15,486 bases of DNA from Entamoeba invadens IP1 (Eukaryota > Evosea > Mastigamoebida > Endamoebidae). The notes under the pieces are model-generated. The model was not told the origin of the DNA, searched no databases, and worked only from the letters and a program-made list of their open reading frames with translations. This document shows, piece after piece, positions 8,162-15,486 of this stretch. The position numbers and the translations under genes were made by a program. Position 1 is the stretch's first letter. Each line of letters begins with the position of its first letter. The DNA lies in the NCBI RefSeq assembly GCF_000330505.1, contig NW_004440325.1, positions 103,713-119,198 on the forward strand, read 5' to 3'.

Positions 8162-9450
8162 CCTACAAGATTTTTTAAATATTTTTTTATCAACATATTG
8201 TCGTTTTATTGATATATATTATCAGAAATACGATTTATAACAGATTGATTAGACAAATCACCTCTTTGATATTGATGATTGAAGTGAAATTTTTAATAAT
8301 ATGTTTTAGGCGATAAAAATATAATTATGTATATACTGATTTTACTTTTATTATTGTATTGTGAATTGATTTTCGAAAACGCAAGTTCAAATTAATATGT
8401 CTTGTTATGATAATGATTATTTAAAAAGGATTCAAATAAATGTTGGTTATGTTGAAAAAAAAGAAAATACAAAGTTGTTGTCTTTTAAAAATTAAATTAT
8501 TTTAAAACTAAAATAAATTATTTATCAATCAAAGTGTATTTGAGAATAATCTAACAATCAATTCTTATTTTTATTTTTCAATTTTCAATACATGTTATAT
8601 TACAAATTGCACCATGTAACAATTTTTAATATTTAATATTTACCAAACATTTAATGGCAATAATTTTTACTTTTTATTTATTTTATCAAATATATAGTAT
8701 TCATTGTATTGTACTTTTTTAAAATGTTTATAATGAATTTTGTTGATAAAATAATACACTTTAATGTAAGACGATTTTTACAAAAGAATAAATATTCAAA
8801 GTATTTAACTTATATAGTTGATATAATCTTATTTCATAATTTATATAATATTTTTTAAAATTCACTTTGAAAAAAACACATAATTTTGTTTTGTTAAAAT
8901 ACATTTCAACACAACTAAATCTTGAATATCTGTATTTGAAAATTGTTATAAGATAAACATTTTATCATATAAAAATGAAGTTAATTTGTTTTTTTTTTAA
9001 TTTCAACATTATCACTCAAAAATGAAATAGGCAGAAATATGAATAAATGTAAAGTAATTACGATACTTTTCCTTTTTTTAAAAGATCAAAAAGTTTATCA
9101 AAATACCCAGTTAAAACAATTAACATTGAAATAAATAAATGTTTTAAAAAAACGAGTCAACGAATAATACAAAGTTATTATCATAAGTGTTAGTTTGCTA
9201 TTTAATAACAAATAATTTTAAATTCCATATTTGTAACTGTTATAAAAAACTTACATATTGATTTATCATAATATGATATGAAAATGATTTGTTGTAATAT
9301 TAAAGTAGTAAATGTTATACATTTTTAAATAATTTTAATTCAAACTTCACTTCATATTTTATATTTATAAATATATATAATATATTAAAATTAAACTAAG
9401 AAAAAAAACAAATTAAATATTGAAATAATTAACTTAATTATCAGATACTT

Positions 9451-10068
9451 ATGACAAAGTCAAGATTCAAAGTCACAGTAGTTGGCCAAAGTAATGTTGG
9501 TAAAACTTCTTTGATAATAATGCTTGTTTCCAATCATTTTGTTGTAATATATGATCCGGGAATAGAAGACATATATTTTGAAAGATTTAAAATTGATTCT
9601 GAGATGTATGAAATGGATATAATCGATACATATGGTACTAATGATGATGAACTTAATTATTTCAAATATCATATTATGGAGAGTGACGGTTTTGTAGTTC
9701 AATATTCAATCACTTCAAAAGAGTCGTTTAACGATGTTCCAAATTCAATTAACACAATTATGATGTACAAACAAATTGATGACATTTCGAAAATACCTGT
9801 AGTAATTGTGGGTAATAAAACAGACCTTGAAAAAGACAGAGCAGTGTCGACCGATGACGGACAAAATCTTGCTGAAAAATACAATAGTCCCTTTATTGAA
9901 ATTTCGGTAAAAATGAAAATTGGTGTAAGAGATGTGTTTGAAAAGTTGTTGGAAATAATGATATTTCGAGAGAACAAAAATCGTAAAACTGGTGAAATGA
10001 AACAGAATAAAGACAAATTGAATACAATGAACACTGAAAAGAATAAGAAAACGTGTCTGTTGTTATAA
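9451..10068 (+). CDS. Atypical Ras-like small GTPase
   Basis: This intact, intronless protein has 205 residues and the Ras fold. The P-loop GQSNVGKTS (12-20) is intact. The effector loop YDPGIEDIY (34-42) is plainly Ras-type, but the invariant Thr (Ras T35) is Gly37. G3 reads DTYGT (59-63), so Ras A59 becomes Tyr and catalytic Q61 becomes Thr. G4 NKTD (122-125) is intact and G5 is EISVK (150-154). A Lys/Asn-rich hypervariable tail leads to CLLL, a CaaX box whose terminal Leu favours geranylgeranylation, so a membrane location is expected. Ras proteins switch between GDP and GTP states. Without the switch-I Thr that ligates Mg and senses the gamma phosphate, and without Q61, this one probably does not switch or hydrolyse in the usual way. 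The ATG at 9451 directly precedes the MTKSRFKVTVVG strand that fits the family N-terminus. The stop lies 261 bases from the stop of the convergent DH-like gene. Confidence 0.92.
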   Translation: MTKSRFKVTVVGQSNVGKTSLIIMLVSNHFVVIYDPGIEDIYFERFKIDSEMYEMDIIDTYGTNDDELNYFKYHIMESDGFVVQYSITSKESFNDVPNSINTIMMYKQIDDISKIPVVIVGNKTDLEKDRAVSTDDGQNLAEKYNSPFIEISVKMKIGVRDVFEKLLEIMIFRENKNRKTGEMKQNKDKLNTMNTEKNKKTCLLL

Positions 10069-10329
10069 TAAACACTTCTTAACTTAATAGAAATAATTTA
10101 GTTCAAATGTTATTTTGTATACTTAATTGTTAATATTAATATATATATATTTTTAAAGTGTATTATGGTAAGAGTCATTATATAATATTTATTGGTGTTT
10201 AATATCAAAAAATTACATTAAAACTATTAATAATTTTAGTTTGACTTATAATTCTTTTAGAGTTAATTTATAACCAATTTACTAATGATTCTATTTTTAA
10301 TAGTACGATATTTAATTAAAATACTTTAT

Positions 10330-11077
10330 TTAGTCCCAGTTACTTTGTGGAATATGCCCTTTAACAAGATAATAAACAACTCTGACACTTTCTATTGCTT
10401 TTTCTAAATTTTTACTGGACTCCATAATGGGCTCAGTTTTAAGGTCTTTCAAAATATTATAAATCCATTTCAAATTTTCAATAACTGCTTTCATTGAGTC
10501 GTGAATTCGAAGAGAACCATAATTATCTCTTGGAATTGTATCTTCCCAAAATAAATAATTGAAAGCTATTTTCTTGTAATTTTCAATGACTTTTGGTTCT
10601 CTAAAAATACCTTTGAATAATTTTAATGCCTTTTTCAATGTATTTTTGGTTGGATGTTCTTTGGCTTCTTTGATTTTGAAATATAAAGGTTTATGTTGTG
10701 ACCACAGATCAACAAAATAATCTTTTTCTTTTTGTTCAAAAAGTCTGTTGATTAAAAAACTATCTTCTACAAAAGGAGTCAACACTTCAAAAAATCGTTT
10801 TTCTGTTGTTAGGAGCTTTTCTATTATTTCTTCACCAAAAGCAGAAATTCTTTTATTTCTCAATCCAATATTCCCCTTATTGGTTGATCTTTCTCCAGAC
10901 TGAAATTCACCAAAAGATAATGCAATTAGTAATGTTATACTCAAGCTATCTTCATGTAATAAATTATAACTGACTATGATAAAAAAAGTATTTGAGATGA
11001 TATTATATCTCACTTTCATCACTTTTATTTTTGGTTTTATACCTAATTGTTTCAAAAATATAATTGATGTTTTCCAT
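10330..11077 (-). CDS. Putative RhoGEF (divergent DH domain), two exons
   Basis: The main exon (10973-10330) encodes an all-helical region resembling a Dbl-homology domain. Numbering is for the spliced protein of 235 residues. EEIIEKLLTTEKRFFEVL (about 69-86) matches the first DH helix (ELL-x-TE-xx-Y). ENYKKIAFNY (about 152-161) resembles the Y-xx-Y-xxN segment. NLKWIYNILKDL (about 188-199), with NLEKAIESVRVVYYLVKG after it, resembles the final long helix. DH domains load GTP onto Rho/Rac proteins. The usual PxxRxxxY core before the last helix is degenerate, and no PH domain follows, so activity is uncertain. I propose a first exon at 11077-11014, starting MENINYIFETIRY, joined over a 40-base GTGAGA...TAG intron (11013-10974); the phases fit exactly. 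Without it no ATG-started frame includes the N-terminal residues, though an internal ATG start is possible. The 40-base intron is unusually short. The gene is convergent with the Ras-like gene. Confidence 0.55.
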
Positions 11078-11808
11078 TATTTTTCAAAAAGTGATACAGT
11101 TACTTTTTTCACATTTTTATTTATTTTTTCAAAAAACCAAACAATTCACATTTTTAAATGTTGTAAACTGGAATTATTTTAAAATATACAGATATTTTAT
11201 TTTTAAATAATCAATGACAATTTAAAATAAAGTTCTGAAAAGGCACCAAGTAAAATTATAAAATGTGAATATTTTTTCAACACTTAAATGACACCCAAGT
11301 TTTTTTTGATTAAACTTACTTATACAGTATATTTAGCCATTTGATTTCCTTATGTAATGTTGTGCACATAACAAAAAAGTATATCATCATTTTGATATTT
11401 CCTGTTTTTTGAACACTTAAATTTTGCTCAATGTAATTTTTAGTGTTAAGATAAATTGTTATATTTAACATTTGTTTTTCTTATAAAACTGTTTTTAAAT
11501 GTTGTTTGTTGTTGTAAATAAGTTATAAACTCATCAAGGAATTACTTTATCTGTAAACAATAAGTTTAGTTTGCTAAAAACGACCATAAAAATAATATTT
11601 AAATTATAACAGTATTAATCAATCTGTATTTTATTTCATCTAGATTTTTCATATAAAACAATCGAAACTAATTAAGAGATATTATCAATAAATTATTCAA
11701 AATATTTATCTTCCCCTGTTTTTATTGTCACCACAAAACCGTTTATTAATAAAAAAATAGATCAATTAATTCGTTTTTCACCAGATTAAAACCACTAGTT
11801 ATAAAAAT
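11078..11808. other. AT-rich spacer, no supported gene
   Basis: This separates the DH-like gene from the 3' end of the LRR gene. It contains one more GGTGCC core (GGCACC at 11242-11247), followed about 45 bases on by GACACCC. A plus-strand open frame at 10976-11182 is Phe/Ile-rich and lies mostly opposite the DH-like gene's proposed first exon and intron, so it was rejected. No RNA gene was seen. Confidence 0.5.
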
Positions 11809-13740
11809 TCAATTAAGTTTATATTGGCTTTTCCAAAAGATATCTCTCTCACACCCATCCCACAATTTTGATATTCCAACCATTTCATACACCTCACTTG
11901 GTTTAAATACAGTGACCAATGTCCCCCCAACGCTTCTCAAATTGTCAGGCAACTGCAGTTCCTGTAGCTTCACACAATTTTCAAAGCACGCCTTCCCTAT
12001 TTCTTTCACACTTTGTGGTATCACAATTGCGCTCAAAGACGAACAATCACTGAAACACCTCCACCCGACAGAAACAAGTGATTTTGGCAGCTCGATAGAA
12101 TTCAATGAAACGCATTTCCTAAAACAGCCATCACCAAGTTGTGTGAGACTCTCCGGCAACACCACTTTCGAGAGCGTCGTGCACTCACAGAAACCCTCAC
12201 CGCCAAGAAATTTCAAATTCCTTGAAAACATGACAGATGGAAGTTTGGAACATCTGAAAAAACACTTCTTGCCGATTTTTAACACATTTGTCATGTCAAC
12301 GGAAGTCACTCGCTTGCAACACGAAAACGCCGACTCTCCCAAAGACGTCGTTTTGTTTGGAATATTAATCGAACGCACATTCTTGCAGTGCTCAAAGCAG
12401 AAATCCGGTACCTCCACGTTGTCTTCTGGTACCAATAAAGTACTTAAAGAACAACATTTTGAAAAGGAATTGTTATGTACCTCTGTCACATTGTCTATTT
12501 TCTCTATCAAACTCATCTTCTCACACTTCTCAAAGCATTGAATCCCAACTCTCACACTCTTTTGTGGTAATTTCACGGTTACCAACTTCGCACAATTGAA
12601 AAAACACGAATGTCCAAGAACTAGGGTTGGGGTTGGGGTTTTGTTATTAGGGTTACAAGGCATGTCTGTTTTGTCAGAGGAAAATTCGATGGCCGTCAAT
12701 CCGCAGTTTTTAAAGCACTTTTCTCCGATGAAAGAGACTGAGTTTGGGATTTGAATATATTGAAGTTCTTCGCAGTGGGAAAAGCAAGAAGTTGGAAGTG
12801 CTGGAATAGAATCTGAGAGCTTCACCGATTTGAGAAGAATGCAATTGGAGAAGCACTTTTGGCGAAGAGACGTGACGGAATTTGGAAGAGTTATTTCGGT
12901 TAAATGGCTGCAATTTTCAAAGGCACTCCCCCCGATTATTTGAACGAAATTTTGAAGCGAAATTTTTGAAAGGGCGGCACAATTTGAAAAACACGAGTCG
13001 CCGATGGAAGTGACTTTTTGTGGAATACAAACGGTTTGAATTGAATGTTGAAAAAAGCAATTTGGAGATAAAGACGTTGAAATGGGCGGAATGGTGTCGC
13101 CGTACGTCTTCCTATCGAGTTGAGTGTATGTCACGCGCTTAAAAGTGATGAGTGTGTCTTTAGATGTCAGAAACGTTTCATAATCGACTTCATACCAAAC
13201 CACAACACTCGCAAATGTATTTTTGTCTACTTTTGTCATATCACAGAAGACATCTTCGTCTGTATGAAAATTAAGTTGCTCATTCGATTGAACGGATTTC
13301 TCTTTCTGAAAGTCTTGAATGTCACAATTTCCGGTTTTAGAGGCGTTTTCTTCAGTTTTGGTGTTATTTGTGTCTTCGGAATTATTTGAAAGGAAAATTT
13401 GACTGTTTCCGTCGGACGGCGCACTTTCGTCATCAAAATCAAAAGGTGGAACGGTTGTGGTATTAGTTTCATTTTTAAAGATATCTGTTCCGTCGTCGTC
13501 TTCTGAAATGTTACCGGTAAAATCGTACCCAAAATTTTCATCGTTTTCACTCCATAAATTCAGTGTTTTTACACGTGGGAAATGCTTGAGAGTTTTCTTT
13601 GTAAGAGGAATTGGATTCGATGTAAAATTTTGTGTGATATTTCTGAACTTCTTGCAAACCATTTCAAGTGCTACGAAGTCCGAAAATGAGAGAAAGTAGT
13701 GTGATATTGAAAAGAGGTGGCTGCTTGTTAATTGGTTCAT
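11809..13740 (-). CDS. BspA-like leucine-rich-repeat protein with F-box-like N-terminus
   Basis: This intact, intronless protein has 643 residues. Residues 1-65 resemble the F-box-like head of the Entamoeba LRR family (SHYFLSFSDFVALEMVCKKF, then NPIPLTKKT). Residues 66-170 are an acidic Asn/Ser/Thr-rich linker. VVVWYEVDYETFLTSKDTL (179-197) and the following YTQLDRKTYGDTIPP are a conserved lead-in. About 16 BspA-type LRRs of 23 residues run from about 227 to 608. Most begin C-F-xx-C and contain LPxSVxxIG-like strands. One repeat carries an insert of about 14 residues with TPTPT. The 35-residue tail ends without a membrane segment. There is no signal peptide, though Entamoeba members are reported at the cell surface. 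The fold is a protein-interaction solenoid; the F-box-like head could link to ubiquitin ligase. AAATTTCA abuts the ATG and GAAC lies about 13 bases upstream, fitting the Entamoeba promoter and fixing the start. Unlike many family members, the repeats are divergent. Confidence 0.92.
   Translation of the reverse strand: MNQLTSSHLFSISHYFLSFSDFVALEMVCKKFRNITQNFTSNPIPLTKKTLKHFPRVKTLNLWSENDENFGYDFTGNISEDDDGTDIFKNETNTTTVPPFDFDDESAPSDGNSQIFLSNNSEDTNNTKTEENASKTGNCDIQDFQKEKSVQSNEQLNFHTDEDVFCDMTKVDKNTFASVVVWYEVDYETFLTSKDTLITFKRVTYTQLDRKTYGDTIPPISTSLSPNCFFQHSIQTVCIPQKVTSIGDSCFSNCAALSKISLQNFVQIIGGSAFENCSHLTEITLPNSVTSLRQKCFSNCILLKSVKLSDSIPALPTSCFSHCEELQYIQIPNSVSFIGEKCFKNCGLTAIEFSSDKTDMPCNPNNKTPTPTLVLGHSCFFNCAKLVTVKLPQKSVRVGIQCFEKCEKMSLIEKIDNVTEVHNNSFSKCCSLSTLLVPEDNVEVPDFCFEHCKNVRSINIPNKTTSLGESAFSCCKRVTSVDMTNVLKIGKKCFFRCSKLPSVMFSRNLKFLGGEGFCECTTLSKVVLPESLTQLGDGCFRKCVSLNSIELPKSLVSVGWRCFSDCSSLSAIVIPQSVKEIGKACFENCVKLQELQLPDNLRSVGGTLVTVFKPSEVYEMVGISKLWDGCERDIFWKSQYKLN
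12622..12653 (+). other. Telomere-like G-rich tract inside the LRR gene (possible G-quadruplex)
   Basis: The plus (template) strand carries four G-tracts: AGGGTTGGGGTTGGGGTT, then TTTGTTATTAGGG. The spacing could allow a G-quadruplex. On the coding strand it reads as NNKTPTPTL, the insertion that lengthens one LRR. G-tracts of this kind are exceptional in such AT-rich DNA and resemble TTGGGG/TTAGGG telomeric units. Whether it folds or arose by repeat insertion is inference. Confidence 0.5.
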
Positions 13741-13756
13741 TGAAATTTGTTTGTTC
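13741..13756 (-). promoter_or_regulatory. Initiator and GAAC elements of the LRR gene
   Basis: On the minus strand GAACAAACAAATTTCA runs directly into the ATG at 13740. AAATTTCA resembles the Entamoeba initiator (AAAAATTCA) and GAAC matches the genus-specific third core element. A TCTATAAAT stretch further up may act as the TATA-like element. This supports the chosen start and a very short 5' leader. Confidence 0.45.
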
Positions 13757-14315
13757 TTATTAGTAATTAATTTATAGATTTCTTATTAATAAATGTATAA
13801 ATTTGTGTTTGGAATATCATTTATTAGGTAATAATAGTAAGAAATTATTAAGTGTTAATTAATTACTTTGTTTTGTTCTACTACATTGTAATAATAAAAT
13901 TATAACAAAAGTATAATACAAATTATTTTTACAAACCACAAAACTGGTAAAATGTACCATAATTAATATTATATTAATATTATTTAATTTTAATTTATTT
14001 TCTATTATAAATTGAAGAGTAATATTTTTTTCTTAAAATATGATAAAATTTTTTACTAAATTTTTAATTAAATTTTAAATAATTTATAGTAATTCAGACA
14101 ATAAACAAAAAAAATAAATAGGTACCAAAATCCCGATTATTTGGATTCATAATTAAAACAATCAATTAATGTTTTACTTATAATTAGTTGATTGTTAATT
14201 TTTGACACACAATATTAATCTATCTTTATAAATTTTATTATTGATTTTGTAATTAATAATTCTTTGTTTATCATCAACTTAAATATTTTACCATAATCAA
14301 TTGATTATTTTTGCT
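13757..14315. other. AT-rich spacer, no supported gene
   Basis: This lies between the LRR gene promoter and the 3' end of the four-pass membrane protein gene. It is low-complexity A/T with several TTAATTAA-type palindromes. A GGTACC site near 14121 is the only GC-rich point. No coding or RNA signal was found. Confidence 0.55.
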
Positions 14316-14894
14316 TTAAACGGAATTTTCATTTATCATCACTTCCTCGTAAGGAATTTCCTTTTCTTTTGATTCGCAATTGACAATGAAAGTTAAAGCA
14401 ACAAGGAATATCAGACATAGTATTCCTAAAACAAAAGTGGCTAATATACCAAAGTAGACAACAAAAAATTCGAAATCTTCTCCACCTTCCCGACACACAA
14501 TAGATTCTGGTAACACGAATTTTGGAAGAAAAAATGTTGCTAGCATTAAAAACAGCACTCCTAAACATGTTAAAAATGTTATAATCATGGTTTTAATTTT
14601 CAATTGATTCTGCCACTTTTTGAATGCCAAAAATATGAAAATCAATGGAAAGATAATCGATTCAACATATGTCAGACCATCAAAAAACGCGTTGTTTACT
14701 TTGCATTTTGAATTTCTTTTTGAATAATCAAATAAAATCGATAACATTGCAACTAAGTTTATAACCCAAGCAATCTATATGTCAAAATTTGTCTTTTTGG
14801 CGTTTTCCTATTAACAAATACAACAAACAAGTGGTACTATACCAACAATAAAAAGAATAATAGACACAATTTTGAATGGTGTGCAAGAAGGCAT
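14316..14894 (-). CDS. Four-pass membrane protein of unknown function, two exons
   Basis: Exon 1 (14894-14829) starts MPSCTPFKIVSII. Exon 2 (14774-14316) continues IAWVINLVAML. The 54-base intron has a textbook GTTTGT donor and TAG acceptor and joins in phase 0, giving 174 residues. The join completes the first membrane helix (about 8-38), which supports it. Further helices lie at about 58-75, 85-106 and 125-154, followed by an acidic cytosolic tail of about 20 residues (CESKEKEIPYEEVMINENSV). The two outer loops each carry one Cys (about residues 46 and 116), which could form a disulfide. The tetraspan layout resembles tetraspanin/claudin-like proteins, but the tetraspanin CCG signature is absent and the loops are short, so I assign no family. 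A TATTTAAG element about 10 bases before the ATG fits the local promoter type. The downstream ATG at 14747 was rejected because it lies inside the first helix. Confidence 0.75.
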
Positions 14895-15117
14895 ATTCTT
14901 AAATAAATAATGTTGTTTTAAATTGTTTTTATAATAAATTTATTTTTCTTGTGACATATTAAAACAACATGAAGTTTTTATTTTTGGATAATTCATTTTT
15001 AAACCAAACTTTGATTATATCATAATATATTAATTAATTTGTTTGTTTATATTTGTTTGATTCATTCGACTTTATGTAATATATAAGTGATGATTAACAA
15101 TTATAAATATAATTAGG

Positions 15118-15416
15118 TTAAAATGAATCAACATCAATAATTCCATTTGGCATTTTTTTCACAATAACATTTGAGCCTTTTTTATAGCAATCAAACCTTT
15201 ATCTAATAGAGCCTTTATTGTATCGTACCTTTTTTCGAATGTTATTTTTAACCAATGATAATAAGTTTCCACTCTTCAAAAAATATATTTTTAATTGTTT
15301 TTATTTAGAAATTTAATAAAAACAAATGAATTGTTTTATAAAAATGGTGAATAGTTTCAAAATCTTCATCCAATGGAGGTAAGGTTTCCCCAAATTTCCG
15401 CTCTATAGAAGTTTGA
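15118..15416 (-). CDS. 3' end of an unknown gene, with frame break at an A AAA AAG site
   Basis: Two exons of a gene running in from beyond the window: exon a 15416-15324 (after a TTTTACAG acceptor) and exon b from 15273, separated by a 50-base intron (GTTTTT...AAG) that joins in phase. The peptide has an acidic stretch (KFGETLPPLDEDFETIHHFY) and then a helical region (YYHWLKITFEKRYDTIKALL). In the main frame it stops at 15161-15159, shortly after GLIAIKK. At that point the DNA reads ATA AAA AAG, a slippery A AAA AAG heptamer (15183-15177). Slipping back one base continues as GSNVIVKKMPNGIIDVDSF to a stop at 15120-15118. The -1 product ends in a pattern reminiscent of a winged-helix recognition helix and wing (gLIxIKKGSxVxV), which is speculative. 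Alternatives are a pseudogene, a homopolymer sequencing error, a missed intron, or a true end at 15159. The gene's identity is unknown. Confidence 0.45.
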
Positions 15417-15486
15417 CTGTAAAATAATTGACATTTATAAAAATAATTAAATAAAATTTTCCTTTATTTTCAGTTTTAATACAAAT

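Larger units (their letters stand above)
7011..9450. other. Long AT-rich spacer, no supported gene
   Basis: These 2.4 kb separate two divergently transcribed genes and must hold both promoters. A tandem repeat (7237-7305) and a hairpin (8117-8161) are listed separately. A 27-codon ATG-started frame at 7926-8009 (plus) is less AT-rich than its flanks, but nothing supports expression. A 48-codon frame without an ATG near 7430-7575 (plus) is within chance for this composition. Confidence 0.5.

Noticed and set aside
8101..8165. Possible tRNA at the spacer hairpin
   Set aside because: No acceptor stem of seven pairs, no TTCRA T-loop and no anticodon arm at the right spacing. No tRNA or rRNA was found anywhere in the window.
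9460..9702. Minus-strand open frames opposite the Ras-like gene (also 9699-10034 and 9893-10075)
   Set aside because: They lie wholly or almost wholly opposite a clear GTPase coding region and have no family likeness.
10976..11182. Plus-strand 68-residue Phe/Ile-rich frame
   Set aside because: Antisense to the proposed first exon, intron and upstream region of the DH-like gene, with low-complexity composition.
11912..12541. Plus-strand 209-residue open frame
   Set aside because: It is antisense to the LRR repeats. Its length comes from the periodic coding sequence on the other strand. The same applies to 12710-12913, 13120-13389, 13236-13550 and 13457-13699.

Overview
The window looks like a nuclear segment of an Entamoeba-type amoeba. 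The evidence is very AT-rich spacers around compact genes, short introns that mostly open with GTTTGT (the Entamoeba 5' splice signature), Entamoeba-like core promoters (TATTTAAA and ATTCA-type initiators just ahead of the ATG), and a gene set typical of the genus: ADF/cofilin, divergent Ras/Rab GTPases, a RhoGEF-like protein and a BspA-type leucine-rich-repeat protein. The long spacers (up to about 2.4 kb) and frequent introns recall the reptile species E. invadens more than E. histolytica. This species call is inference.

Layout. At the left edge, on the minus strand, is a first exon resembling the N-terminus of an inositol polyphosphate kinase (228-425), cut by the window edge or decayed. 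Next is a four-exon minus-strand Rab-like GTPase (1487-2409) whose introns I rebuilt by hand. It keeps a good P-loop but has lost most other nucleotide-binding motifs. A spacer with a possible inverted-repeat element (2701-3468) and a decayed GTPase fragment (3896-4084, minus) leads to ADF/cofilin (4771-5187, plus). A cluster of GGTGCC motifs lies just beyond the 3' end of an RNA-binding protein with two RRMs and a zinc knuckle (6240-7010, minus). A 2.4-kb spacer with a tandem repeat and a hairpin precedes an intronless Ras-like GTPase (9451-10068, plus). This converges on a two-exon DH (RhoGEF)-like gene (10330-11077, minus).

The right part is all minus strand. It holds a 643-residue BspA-like LRR protein with an F-box-like head (11809-13740), a two-exon four-pass membrane protein (14316-14894), and the 3' end of an unknown gene (15118-15416) whose reading frame breaks exactly at an A AAA AAG slippery heptamer.

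Functionally the window leans toward signalling and the cytoskeleton: two atypical prenylated small GTPases, a third decayed one, a DH-like protein and an actin-severing protein. The genes are not an operon. They have separate promoters and both orientations, so shared function is only a loose theme. The most interesting observations are the departures from GTPase consensus in both intact GTPases, the possible -1 frameshift site at the right edge, and the GGTGCC motif family in the spacers.
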